From positions 2,170,001-2,234,000 of the forward strand of contig NZ_AP018150.1 in the NCBI RefSeq assembly GCF_003966915.1: a DNA stretch of 64,000 bases, given 5' to 3'. Position numbers and translations under genes: made by a program. Below are positions 9,138 through 18,100 of the stretch, piece after piece. Each line of letters starts with the position of its first letter. Position 1 is the first letter of the stretch. The notes beneath the pieces are model-generated. The model was given only the letters and a program-made list of their open reading frames with translations, was not told the origin of the DNA and did no database searches. This DNA comes from Mycoavidus cysteinexigens. GTDB taxonomy: Bacteria; Pseudomonadota; Gammaproteobacteria; Burkholderiales; Burkholderiaceae.

Positions 9138-12100
9138 CTACGCCCTTGTCAAACCCAATTTTTGATACCAGCGCTTCAATTTCGACATCACCACCGGGGC
9201 CTCACTTATAACCGCCTCCATCCCCGATGAAATTGGTTCGCCTACGGCATTCCTCTGCTTCAATAGCGCTCTATTCACTTCGCTTAACCCTACGACGTCT
9301 TTTATGACTGTTTCCTTCACGCTCAACTCCGCATGCGGGGACATCCAGCGCAGGCGCACCTGAACTTCATCCCCCTCTCCGATCACTTCCCACTGCCGAA
9401 CTAACTTATCACCACTGCCAGTCAACAGGTACGAACCCTCGGGCGTCGCTTTCCAGGCTACGCTATAAACATCTCTGGTAAAACCTTGAATCTTTCTTAG
9501 ACACGCTCCCGATGCGACCTCCCACAGACGCACCGTATTGTCCCTACTCCCCGAGGCGATCTGCGTTCCACTCGGCGAATACACCACGCTATTAACCCAG
9601 TGGGTATGTCCTTCTAAGGTGTGACCCGCCGCGCCGCTTTCCGCGTCCCACAGACGCACCGTATTGTCATCACTCCCCGAGGCCAGCTGCAAACCACTCG
9701 GCGAATACACCACGCTACTAACAGAGTAGGTATGTCCGCGTAAGATGCGACCCGCCGCGCCGCTGTGCGCGTCCCACAGACGCACCGTCTTGTCACCCCC
9801 CCCCGAGGCCAGCTGCAAACCGTTCGGCGAATACACCACGCTATTGACACCGAAGGTATGTCCTTCTAAGGTTTGACCTGCCGCACCGCTGTGCGCGTCC
9901 CACAGACGCACCGTATCGTCATGACTCCCCGAAGCCAGCTGCAAGCCGCTCGGCGAATACGCCACGCTATTAATCCAGCTTGTATGTCCTTCTAAGGTGT
10001 GACCCGCCGCGCCGCTTTCCGCGTCCCACAGACGCACCGTATTGGCATAACTCCCCGAGGCCAGCTGCAAACCGCTCGGCGAATACGCCACGCTCCTAAC
10101 AGAGGAGGTATGTTCTTCTAAGGTGTGACCCGCCGCGCCGCTTTCCGCATCCCACAGACGCACCGTCTTGTCATCACTCCCCGAGGCCAGCTGCAAACCG
10201 CTCGGCGAATACACCACGCTAGTAACATAGGAAGTATGTCTTTCTAAGGTGTGACCCGCCGCGCCGCTTTCCGCATCCCACAGACGCACCGTCTTATCAT
10301 GACTCCCCGAGGCCAGCTGCAAACCGCTCGGCGAATACACCACGCTCTTAACCCAGCTTGTATGTCCTTCTAAGGTGTGACTCGCCGCGCCGCTTTCCGT
10401 ATCCCACAGACGCACCGTATAGTCAGAACTCCCCGAAGCCAGCTGCAAACCGCTCGGCGAATACACCACGCTACTAACAAAGGAGGTATGTCCTTCTAAA
10501 GTGTGACCCGCCGCGCCGCTTTCCGCATCCCACAGACGCACCGTCTTATCATGACTCCCCGAGGCCAGCTGCAAACCGCTCGGCGAATACACCACGCTCG
10601 TAACATAGTCTGTATGTCCTTCTAAGGTGTGACCCGCCGCGCCGCTTTCCACGTCCCACAGACGCACCGTATTGTCCCAACTCCCCGAGGCCAGCTGCAA
10701 ACCGCTCGGCGAATACACCACGCTACTAACCCAGTGGGTATGTCCTTCTAAGGTGTGACCCGCCGCGCCGCTTTCCGCATCCCACAGACGCACCGTCTTG
10801 TCCTGACTCCCCGAGGCCAGCTGCAAACCGCTCGGCGAATACACTACGCTCGTAACAAAGTGAGTATGTCCTTTTAAGGTGTGACCCGCCGCGCCGCTTT
10901 CCGCATCCCACAGACGCACCGTCTTATCATGACTCCCCGAGGCCAGCTGCAAACCGCTCGGCGAATACACCACGCTCGTAACAAAGTGAGTATGTTCTTC
11001 TAAGGTGTGCAGTTTTTTCCAATCCGAAGTCGAATAGAGGCTGATCGTGTCGTTATTAAGCCCTACCGCACAGTTTTTCCCATCCGGGGAATACGCGCAG
11101 GCATTCACCCAGCTCTCTTCCTGTAGAGTCGGCCATTCACCAAACTGCACCCCAGCCATCTGCGCCGCGCTTAAATTCGCTTGGCGCAGCCAGCTCGCGC
11201 GAAGATTGGCTTTTCTTAAATCCGCCCCTTGCAACTGCGCTGAATCGAATACCCCAAAACTCAGATCGGCCCCGGGAATTTGGATCCCCTTTAAATCGGC
11301 TCCAATAAACTGCTCCCCAGCTTTAACCAAGATCGTGATCGCGTTCGCCGCGCCTTGATTCACCAACTCTCTCTGCGCGGAGGCCTTGATCCATCCCAGC
11401 AACGGCTTCACTAACCCTTGATCTTGCTTAACTCGCTCCACTAAAAACCGCTGGATCGCTGCATCCTCCACCAGATTGAAGCGGTTCAGTAATCCCTCTG
11501 GATCCACTTGATTCGAATCCGTCAGCTCTTCCCACACCGCGCGCGCCACCAAATAGTCCTGGATCGATTTATGAATGAAGCGATATTGCTGTTGCTGGCG
11601 AGTCAACAAAGCGCTAAACCGCAGGAGCTTTTTTCCTTCATCCTGGTTGCTCAGAAAGGCTTCATACCGTTTATCCTGCGCTATCCCGCGGCGAGCGATT
11701 GGGGAATAGGCGGCTACCGTGGTTTTAGCCTCTGATAGGGCTAACGCAAAGTCTGTATTAAATGTTTGGCTATGCTCAATAAAGCCTTCGTCTTTCAAAC
11801 TGCGGAAAGCCTTTTGCTCAGTATCCGTCAATTTAGACTGAATCGCATCTAAACGCGCTAAAGAACGCGCAAACCACGTTTGCACAAACTGCTCATAGAG
11901 TTTGATTCGGGTTAAACCCACTTGACCGGGCCGAGTTTCGTCTAACGTTGGCAACACGCTTAAGGCCATTTTGAGCAAAAAGGGCGTGCCCAAGAGTTCT
12001 TTGACATTGGGAATCTGCGCTAATTTGCCTTGATAGTTTTGAACGCTCCACTGAGCCTGCGTATGCTTAACATACTGATGAATATAGGTTTCGATCGACT

Positions 12101-13499
12101 GTTCTGAAAACGGTGCGAGCTGATACTCCTTCAGCACGCGTGAACGACCTCGAGGCTGTAGATGGTTTTTATAGCTCTCCGTTAAATACTCGGGCCGGCA
12201 ACTCAGAAGGATTTTTGCTTGCCATTGATCCAGTTTTTCATCCGCATATAAATTCCTCTGTTCCGCAGGAATCTCATCGTAGCCATCTAAGATTAAAATA
12301 AAGCGCTGGCTTGCCCGCAATGCATCGATCTGCTCTAGCGAGAAACCGCATTTATCCGATAAATATTGGCCAATGAGATTCTTGTTGGGCCTATCTATCG
12401 TCGGCAAGGAGATATACAGTGGGATCGGTCGCTCTCCCGAAGCAGCACTATAGTCTCGCCATAAGCGACGCGCTAAGTGCCGATTAAATGTCGATTTACC
12501 TGAACCTGCTTCGCCTCGCAGCAACAGCACCTGGGTTTTCTGGCCAGAATCATGGGCTTGCGCCAAAAAAGCCATCACCGCTTCGTCTAAATCAAAAAGA
12601 GTCTTTTTGTCTGTGACAGTTGTAGCCTGCGGAGCCACATACATCGCTAGGCCATCCTGAATCTCCCCCGGCTCTTCCCACGCGGTGAAATATTCTGCCT
12701 CGATATTCTGGCCTAGGATGGCCAGAGGTTTTTTCTTCGAGCATAGCTCTAGGTCTTGCTGCTCTTTAAAACGATCTAAATAGGCGGTTTTCAATTCCCC
12801 AACAGTCGTATGCATTGCCTTGATTTGGGGCAGAAGCTCTGGATTTGCTGAGTTGTCGTATATATTGACCGTATTATGATTGCCTTGGACTGGAGCATTA
12901 ATCTTACCGTGGCAATTTTGTACGATAATCTCTCCTTCGGAGTGGGCCGCTTGAATAGAAGAGAGCAAAGAGGCAGGCGAAAAATTGGGCCGATGCGCGT
13001 CAGACGCTGAATCGTTTGTGGAGGGTAAAAATTCGTCTGAATGAGCTTTGTCAGCGGTATTCCCTTTAACCCATTGAAGCGTTTCTTGAAGCACTTGCTC
13101 GGATTGGGTGCTCTGTCCTTGAGCCAATAAATATTGGCTGCGACGACGGCCAATGTTTTGAAGTAAACCCTGAACGTTGGCTTGATCCGACTCTAATCGG
13201 TATGCATCCAGTCCGTATTTTTGAGCTTCTTGATAAGCATTGCCTGCCTCTATGACATCCCGCTGCTTTTCCAACAAACCTGCATAATCCAAATAGATCC
13301 GAGCCAGGGTTTGAGACACTTTGGATTCAGTTGAATTTAAATTTTCCGTTGCGCGAAGGGCCTGTTGATAGCACGCTTGAGCCTTATCTAGATCACCTTG
13401 TTGTTCATACTCCAGCGCTTCTTTGTAAAAATCCCCCGCGGATTGATGAGCACCACGCGCTTTCCCTAAATGAGCGCTCGATACTGGCTCTAGCTCCAT
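9138..13499 (-). CDS. NACHT-pentapeptide-WD40 receptor protein, 1453 aa
   Basis: Domains in order: TPR-like N-terminus (~20-160) beginning MELEPVSSAHLG; the motif IIVQNCHGKINAPVQGNHN + TVNIY at ~189-214; NACHT with Walker A LLRGEAGSGKSTF (~327) and Walker B FILILDGYDEIP (~399) and RFIHKSIQDYLVARAVW; pentapeptide-type repeats at ~730-790 (GADLSFGVF, GADLRKANL, ANLSAAQM); then 14 WD40 blades (one divergent, twelve near-identical 42-residue units, one divergent) and a C-terminal tail with GLSEVNRALLKQR. The 42-residue units differ mainly after GHT (HFV, HWV, DYV, SFV, SWV) and after ASGS. ATG at 13499 has ribosome-binding site AAAGGAAG 5 bases upstream. The promoter, TPR and motif match the plus-strand gene at 36340, although the sensors differ. 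Role: sensor NTPase (inference). Confidence 0.9.
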   Translation of the reverse strand: MELEPVSSAHLGKARGAHQSAGDFYKEALEYEQQGDLDKAQACYQQALRATENLNSTESKVSQTLARIYLDYAGLLEKQRDVIEAGNAYQEAQKYGLDAYRLESDQANVQGLLQNIGRRRSQYLLAQGQSTQSEQVLQETLQWVKGNTADKAHSDEFLPSTNDSASDAHRPNFSPASLLSSIQAAHSEGEIIVQNCHGKINAPVQGNHNTVNIYDNSANPELLPQIKAMHTTVGELKTAYLDRFKEQQDLELCSKKKPLAILGQNIEAEYFTAWEEPGEIQDGLAMYVAPQATTVTDKKTLFDLDEAVMAFLAQAHDSGQKTQVLLLRGEAGSGKSTFNRHLARRLWRDYSAASGERPIPLYISLPTIDRPNKNLIGQYLSDKCGFSLEQIDALRASQRFILILDGYDEIPAEQRNLYADEKLDQWQAKILLSCRPEYLTESYKNHLQPRGRSRVLKEYQLAPFSEQSIETYIHQYVKHTQAQWSVQNYQGKLAQIPNVKELLGTPFLLKMALSVLPTLDETRPGQVGLTRIKLYEQFVQTWFARSLARLDAIQSKLTDTEQKAFRSLKDEGFIEHSQTFNTDFALALSEAKTTVAAYSPIARRGIAQDKRYEAFLSNQDEGKKLLRFSALLTRQQQQYRFIHKSIQDYLVARAVWEELTDSNQVDPEGLLNRFNLVEDAAIQRFLVERVKQDQGLVKPLLGWIKASAQRELVNQGAANAITILVKAGEQFIGADLKGIQIPGADLSFGVFDSAQLQGADLRKANLRASWLRQANLSAAQMAGVQFGEWPTLQEESWVNACAYSPDGKNCAVGLNNDTISLYSTSDWKKLHTLEEHTHFVTSVVYSPSGLQLASGSHDKTVRLWDAESGAAGHTLKGHTHFVTSVVYSPSGLQLASGSQDKTVRLWDAESGAAGHTLEGHTHWVSSVVYSPSGLQLASGSWDNTVRLWDVESGAAGHTLEGHTDYVTSVVYSPSGLQLASGSHDKTVRLWDAESGAAGHTLEGHTSFVSSVVYSPSGLQLASGSSDYTVRLWDTESGAASHTLEGHTSWVKSVVYSPSGLQLASGSHDKTVRLWDAESGAAGHTLERHTSYVTSVVYSPSGLQLASGSDDKTVRLWDAESGAAGHTLEEHTSSVRSVAYSPSGLQLASGSYANTVRLWDAESGAAGHTLEGHTSWINSVAYSPSGLQLASGSHDDTVRLWDAHSGAAGQTLEGHTFGVNSVVYSPNGLQLASGGGDKTVRLWDAHSGAAGRILRGHTYSVSSVVYSPSGLQLASGSDDNTVRLWDAESGAAGHTLEGHTHWVNSVVYSPSGTQIASGSRDNTVRLWEVASGACLRKIQGFTRDVYSVAWKATPEGSYLLTGSGDKLVRQWEVIGEGDEVQVRLRWMSPHAELSVKETVIKDVVGLSEVNRALLKQRNAVGEPISSGMEAVISEAPVVMSKLKRWYQKLGLTRA

Positions 13500-13675
13500 T
13501 TTTCTTCCTTTAGCTTGTTTGACTTAAGGAGTGCGACTTGTATCCCGCACCTATTTTTTATTCATTGCGCGATTTTAGCAGAGCAAGAGGACCCTACACC
13601 TCTCTCTGGTGAAGTATGGTGAAACGCTGACGCTCAGCGCACGGAGCGGCCTTTTTTCATCCCGCTAAATTTCAC
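13500..13675 (-). repeat. leader/promoter region duplicated (inverted) at 36163-36339
   Basis: The ~170 bp before the ATG at 13499 are matched base for base over long runs by those before the ATG at 36340. Shared elements include the ribosome-binding region AAGCTAAAGGAAGAAAAATG, CGCACTCCTTAAGTCAAA, the extended -10 TGCTCTGCTAA(A/T)AT, CACTTCACCAGAGAGAGGTG style hairpin arms, and CTCCGTGCG(C/T)TGAGCGTC. The conservation extends through non-coding DNA, so it marks a recent duplication of promoter plus N-terminal coding region, or selection on a common control region. Confidence 0.75.
13565..13585 (-). promoter_or_regulatory. putative extended -10 promoter shared by three NACHT genes (copy 2)
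   Basis: Minus-strand TTGCTCTGCTAAAATCGCGC; TAAAAT lies at 13572-13577, about 73 bp before the ATG of the NACHT-WD40 gene. The identical spacing in the copy at 36262-36267 supports a functional promoter. No good -35 hexamer is seen, consistent with an extended -10 class. Confidence 0.45.
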
Positions 13676-13698
13676 GATACAAAAAATCCACCCGTGGC

Positions 13699-13729
13699 CA
13701 AGTCTGATAATTGCTTGTTATCAGACTTG
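13699..13729. repeat. 12-bp perfect inverted repeat CAAGTCTGATAA ... TTATCAGACTTG
   Basis: The arms 13699-13710 and 13718-13729 are perfectly complementary with a 7-base spacer TTGCTTG. There is no T-run, so an operator or element end is as likely as a terminator. One arm with the spacer start (CAAGTCTGATAATTG) recurs near 8490-8504, upstream of the preceding NACHT gene. Confidence 0.5.
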
Positions 13730-14560
13730 CGCTAACTTTCCAAAATGTGATTTTTCAACGTGGAGGGACGATTTTTGAGCGCCCCTAAGCGAAATTTCTC
13801 TTTTGAAGCACGGCACAGAGGCGTTCAATAGCGATTCATGCACGCGCGTGCGCTGATAAGCCGCCCGCCTGAGTCGGCCTCTGACAAGAGCGAAAAAAGT
13901 GCTTTTTTGGGGGTTTTTCTGGAAAACGCACTCATAATAACTGCTATTCTCATGAATGCACTTTCGCTTGCTAACAAGGTTAATACTCCGGATTTCATCG
14001 TTGCTCCGATTCAGTGGCTGGCTGTTAAACAGCCTGCACGCCACGCGCGATCATCAATGATATAGACAAGTCTTTCCCCGATCTCTACAAAATCAGCACT
14101 AGTAAGATAATTGCGGCGTAGTGAGCGCTCCTCCTAGACGAGTCGCTAAAGTAAGGACAACCACATATTAGCTGCGATCTAGCCCTCGCGCCGATTAAGA
14201 CAAGCCAGCGTAGATCTCTGATAAGAGCGAAACCGAACTTTTACTTTTTATGTTGAGAACAAGGCAGAACAATACCTTCTCAAGAAAATACAATCGAGGC
14301 TTCAGCCACATAGCTTTTTCTTATAACTGTGAAGAAATAAGCGACTGTAGGATGAGAGTTGCCAAATTACAGGTCATTTTGATTTTAACTTCTAATTCAC
14401 TTTAAAAAGTTTGTGTAATTTCTGTGTAATCGTGCCTAGAAAATTACACAAAAATTAAGAATTACATAGAATACCAAGTAATGCATTACTCAGCGAAACC
14501 CTTTATAAACAGACGTTTTTAGAAGATTTAGGCATTCTCCAGAATAGATTATCCGATTAC
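13730..14560. other. stretch without recognisable genes
   Basis: Several short open frames exist on both strands, but none has a plausible ribosome-binding site or a recognisable protein. The end of the stretch is AT-rich with repeats of TGTGTAAT and AAATTACAC around 14400-14465, directly before the tRNA-derived sequence. I see no functional assignment. Confidence 0.4.
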
Positions 14561-14604
14561 TTTTAATCCGTTGGTCGCTGGTTCGAACCCAGCACGGCCT
14601 ACCA
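14561..14604 (+). other. 3' portion of a tRNA (Lys-like), probable integrase attachment site
   Basis: The sequence reads as a tRNA 3' half: TTTTAA of an anticodon loop, variable loop GGTC, a perfect T-arm GCTGG-TTCGAAC-CCAGC at 14577-14593, acceptor 3' strand ACGGCCT, discriminator A and encoded CCA. No D-arm or 5' acceptor strand lies upstream (14500-14560), so it is not a whole tRNA gene. tRNA 3' ends are the classical attachment sites of tyrosine-recombinase islands, and a broken integrase gene follows 74 bp downstream. The Lys identity comes from CTTTTAA and is tentative. Confidence 0.65.
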
Positions 14605-14610
14605 AGTACC

Positions 14611-14638
14611 ATAAGGCTTACAGCGATGTAAGCCTTAT
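14611..14638. terminator. 11-bp perfect hairpin after the tRNA fragment
   Basis: ATAAGGCTTAC / GTAAGCCTTAT with a 6-base loop AGCGAT, followed by CTATTTTGTTCT. It could terminate the tRNA-side transcript or the minus-strand integrase remnant. The T-run is short, so efficiency is uncertain. Confidence 0.45.
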
Positions 14639-14677
14639 CTATTTTGTTCTACAAAAGGTAGCTTGTTCTACAAAAAT

Positions 14678-15008
14678 TTATTTTGTAGGCCCTACTACCC
14701 TCCCACGCTTGCGCACATAATGCTCTGTCATTGCAACACTACTATGGCCTAATAGCGCCTGCGCTTCTCGAATATTGCCGCCGCTCCCTACTTCTTTATC
14801 CGTCCCTGCCTTAGCCCGTAAATCTCGGAATTGAAAGGTTCGTGGCGTTCTTACACAACGCTCCCACTGGGCCCTGTAAGCCGATTTCGGGAGGCCTACT
14901 CCCATCTCTAGTACAGCATCGCAAGCTCACGCCTGCGTTCGTGACACACTGAAATACTCTCCATTTTGATCCTTTGACGCTTTTTTCTTCATTCATGGCG
15001 TCCACCAA
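14678..15008 (-). pseudogene. int: tyrosine recombinase (phage-type integrase), frameshifted C-terminal remnant
   Basis: In the 14678-14905 frame the protein shows QFRDLRAKAGTDKE, then NIREAQALLGHSSVAMTEHY and VRKRG. These are the R..R, LGH and catalytic Tyr boxes of tyrosine recombinases. The upstream part (KGSKWRVFQCVTNAG) lies in another frame, so at least one frameshift is present, and the N-terminal domains are absent. Location next to a tRNA 3' end fits the decayed edge of an integrated island. Confidence 0.8.
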
Positions 15009-15023
15009 ATCGATACTACATCA
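14992..15023 (+). repeat. 32-bp inverted duplicate, left copy (pair at 20198-20229)
   Basis: TTCATGGCGTCCACCAAATC followed by GATACTACATCA. The exact reverse complement occurs at 20198-20229, so the two copies bracket the NACHT gene at 15115-20100 in inverted orientation. The left copy overlaps the integrase remnant. Confidence 0.75.
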
Positions 15024-15114
15024 TTTTATTTGGCGATCGTTTTACAGCTTCATTATAAGAAGCTGTAAAATTTGACCGTGGCTTCGGACATACAAAAAAG
15101 CTGACACGCTCCAT

Positions 15115-18100
15115 TTATGTCAAGGTGGGGTTAATTTCGCGCTTACATTCTATCGCACCACGCTGCTTCAAAAGTTGCTTATTCATTCCGCTTAACCCTT
15201 CCACTCCATCGATCAAGGTCTCCTTCACCGTCAACTCTGCATGCGGTGATATCCAGCGCAAGACCACCTGATATCGTTCACCCTCTACTATCACCTGCCA
15301 CTGGCGAATTAACCTATTGGAACTACCTGTCACCAGATAGTTGCCGTCGGGCGTCGCTTTCCAGGCGACACTCTTGACTTCCCCGAGAAAACCTTGAATC
15401 ACCGACCGACACTGACTCGAGACAACATCCCACACTCGCACCGTATGGTCAGAACTGCTCGATGCGATCATCTGACCGCTCGACGAATACGCCACACTAC
15501 TAACAGGGTTTGTATGTCCTCTTAAAGTATGCACGGTGAACCCGCTTTGCGCGTCCCACAGACGAATCGTCTTGTCATCACTGCCCGAGGCGATCTGGGC
15601 ACCGCTGCGCGAATACACCACGCTATTGACAGAGGAGGTATGTCCTTCTAAGGTATGCATGTGGGTTCCGCTTTGCGCATCCCACAGACGGACCGTGTTG
15701 TCATCACTGCCCGAGGCGATCTGGGCGCCGCTCGGCGAATACGCCACGCTCCAAACAGTGCCTGTATGCCCTTCCAAGGTGTACACATGGACTCCGCTTT
15801 GCGCGTCCCACAGACGAACCGTCTTGTCAAAACTACCCGAGGCAATCCGGACACCGCTCGGCGAATACGCCACACTCCAAACACCGCTTGTATGTCCTTC
15901 TAAGGTATGCATGTGGACTCCGCTTTGTGCGTCCCACAGACGAACCGTCTTGTCAAAACTGCCCGAGACGATCTGGGCGCCGCTCGGCGAATACACCACG
16001 CTCAAAACATAGGAGGTATGTCCTTCTAAGGTGCGCACCGGGGCGCCGCTTTGCGCGTCCCACAGGCGGACTGTCTCATCAGAACTGCCCGAGGCGATCT
16101 GGGCGCCGTTTGGCGAATACACCACGCTATAAACAGTGTGTGTATGTCTTTCTAAGGTGTGCACGTGGGCTCCGCTTTGCGCGCCCCACAGACGAACCGT
16201 CTTGTCCCAACTGCCCGAGGCGATCTGGGCGCCGTTTGGCGAATACACCACGCTACTCACACCGTGTGTATGTCCTTCTAAGGTATGCACATGAGCTCCA
16301 CTTTGCGCGTCCCACAGACGAACCGTCCTGTCCCAACTGCCCGAGGCGATCTGGGCGCCGCTCGGCGAATACACCACGCTACTAACAGCGGTGGTATGTC
16401 CTTCTAAGGTGTGCACGTGGGCTCCGCTTTGCGCGTCCCACAGCCTCACTGTCGTGTCATGACTGCTCGAGGCGATCTGGGCGCCGCTCGGCGAATACAC
16501 CGCGCTATAAACAGCGTGTGTATGTCCTTCTAAGGTGTGTATATGGACTCCGCTGTGCACGTCCCACAGACGAACCGTCTTATCAGAACTGCCCGAGGCA
16601 ATCTGGGCGCCACTCGGCGAATACACCACGCTCCAAATGGAACAGGTATGCCCTTCTAAGGTGTGTATATGGGCTCCGCTGTGCGCGTCCCACAGACGAA
16701 CCGTCTTGTCAAAACTGCCCGAGGCAATCTGTGCGCCATCCAACGAATACACTACGCTACTAACACCGCCTGCATGTCTTTCTAGCGTATGCACGCGGAC
16801 TCCGCTGTGCGCGTCCCACAGCCGTACCGTAGTGTCATTACTCCCCGAAGCGATCTGTGCGCCGCTCGGCGAATACACCACGCTAATAACTGCGTTTGTA
16901 TGTTCTTCCAAGGTGTGGATCTTCCCCCAATCCGAAGTCGAATACACTTTGATCGTACCATCCTCAAGACCCGCGGCACAAGTTTTCCCATCCGGGGAAT
17001 ACGCGCACGACTGTACCTCGCTCTTTTCTTGGAGATAAGGCCATTCTCCAAACTGCACCCCGGCCATCTGCGCGCTCCTTAAATTGGCATTGCGCAGCCA
17101 ACTCATGCGAAGAGTGGTCTTTCTTAAATCCGCTCCTTGAAACTGCGCTGAATCGAATACGCCATCACTCAGATCCGCACCTGGTATCTGGATTCCTTTT
17201 AAATCCGCTCCATTAAACTGCACCCCCGCTCTGACTAAAATTGTCATTGCATTGGCTGCTGTTTGACTTACCCCAGCATCTTCCTTAGAGCGCTCAATAA
17301 TCGCTAAGAGATGTTTTTTAAATATGGTCTCTTGCTGAACGCGCTCGGTTAACAATCGTACAACGCCCAGATCGCCAACCCAATGCTTGGGGGCTAACGA
17401 CATGTCTCTTGGCGTTTGAGAGGATTGATGTTGGTTCCCAAAACCATAAACTGAAGCATCACTACCACGACGATGATGATGAGTATCTGCCACCATGCAC
17501 GCATCAAGCGATGCAAAAATAACCCGCGCCGCAAAATATTCCAGTAGCAATTTATGGATAAAACGGTACTGATTTCCACTTCGGCTCAGGGGCCAGGCTT
17601 CTCGCAACAGCTGCTTCTTGTCATTCAGCTCAAAAAATTCCTTTTTCCAATTCCCCTTGTCTTTCAACGACGAATACTCAACAACCGGGTTACCCGAATT
17701 CTTTATATAAAGATGCACTGCCAGGTCTTCCATAAATTCAATACCGTGCTCGGCAAAGCCCTCATCGCACATCTCTCTAAAAATATCTCTTTTGTTCTCC
17801 GTTAAATCGCGTGCGATTAAGCGCTGCTCGTTGCGTTCGAACCATTGTCTGACGAACTGGTTATACAGATCCATGCGTAACTGGATAGCCGTTCGCGGTT
17901 TCCCCTCGTCTTCCAGATACGGTAACACTTCCAACACCACGCGTAGCAAAAATGGGTTGCTCACCAGTTCTTTTAAATGAGGTTGTTCAAGAGCTTTGTT
18001 AAATTGTTGCGCATCCCAGATTGGTTGATTGCGCTCAACATATTTTTCCAAATACTGATTCTGCTCTTCTTCTGAAAACGGCTCGATCACAACCTCTGGA

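Noticed and set aside
9500-11000. Regular ~126-bp direct repeats that could suggest a CRISPR array or satellite
   Set aside because: Repeat length and coding phase match 42-residue WD40 blades; there are no short repeats with unique spacers and no cas genes.
13721-14065. Two overlapping ~100-codon open frames on opposite strands
   Set aside because: No ribosome-binding sites or recognisable features; codon use looks random.
14500-14604. Complete tRNA-Lys gene
   Set aside because: Only the 3' half can be folded; no D-arm or 5' acceptor strand is present.
15536-17082. Several antisense open frames with repeats of ARPTDEPSC or CASHRRTVLS
   Set aside because: Shadows of the WD40 repeats in the NACHT gene at 15115.
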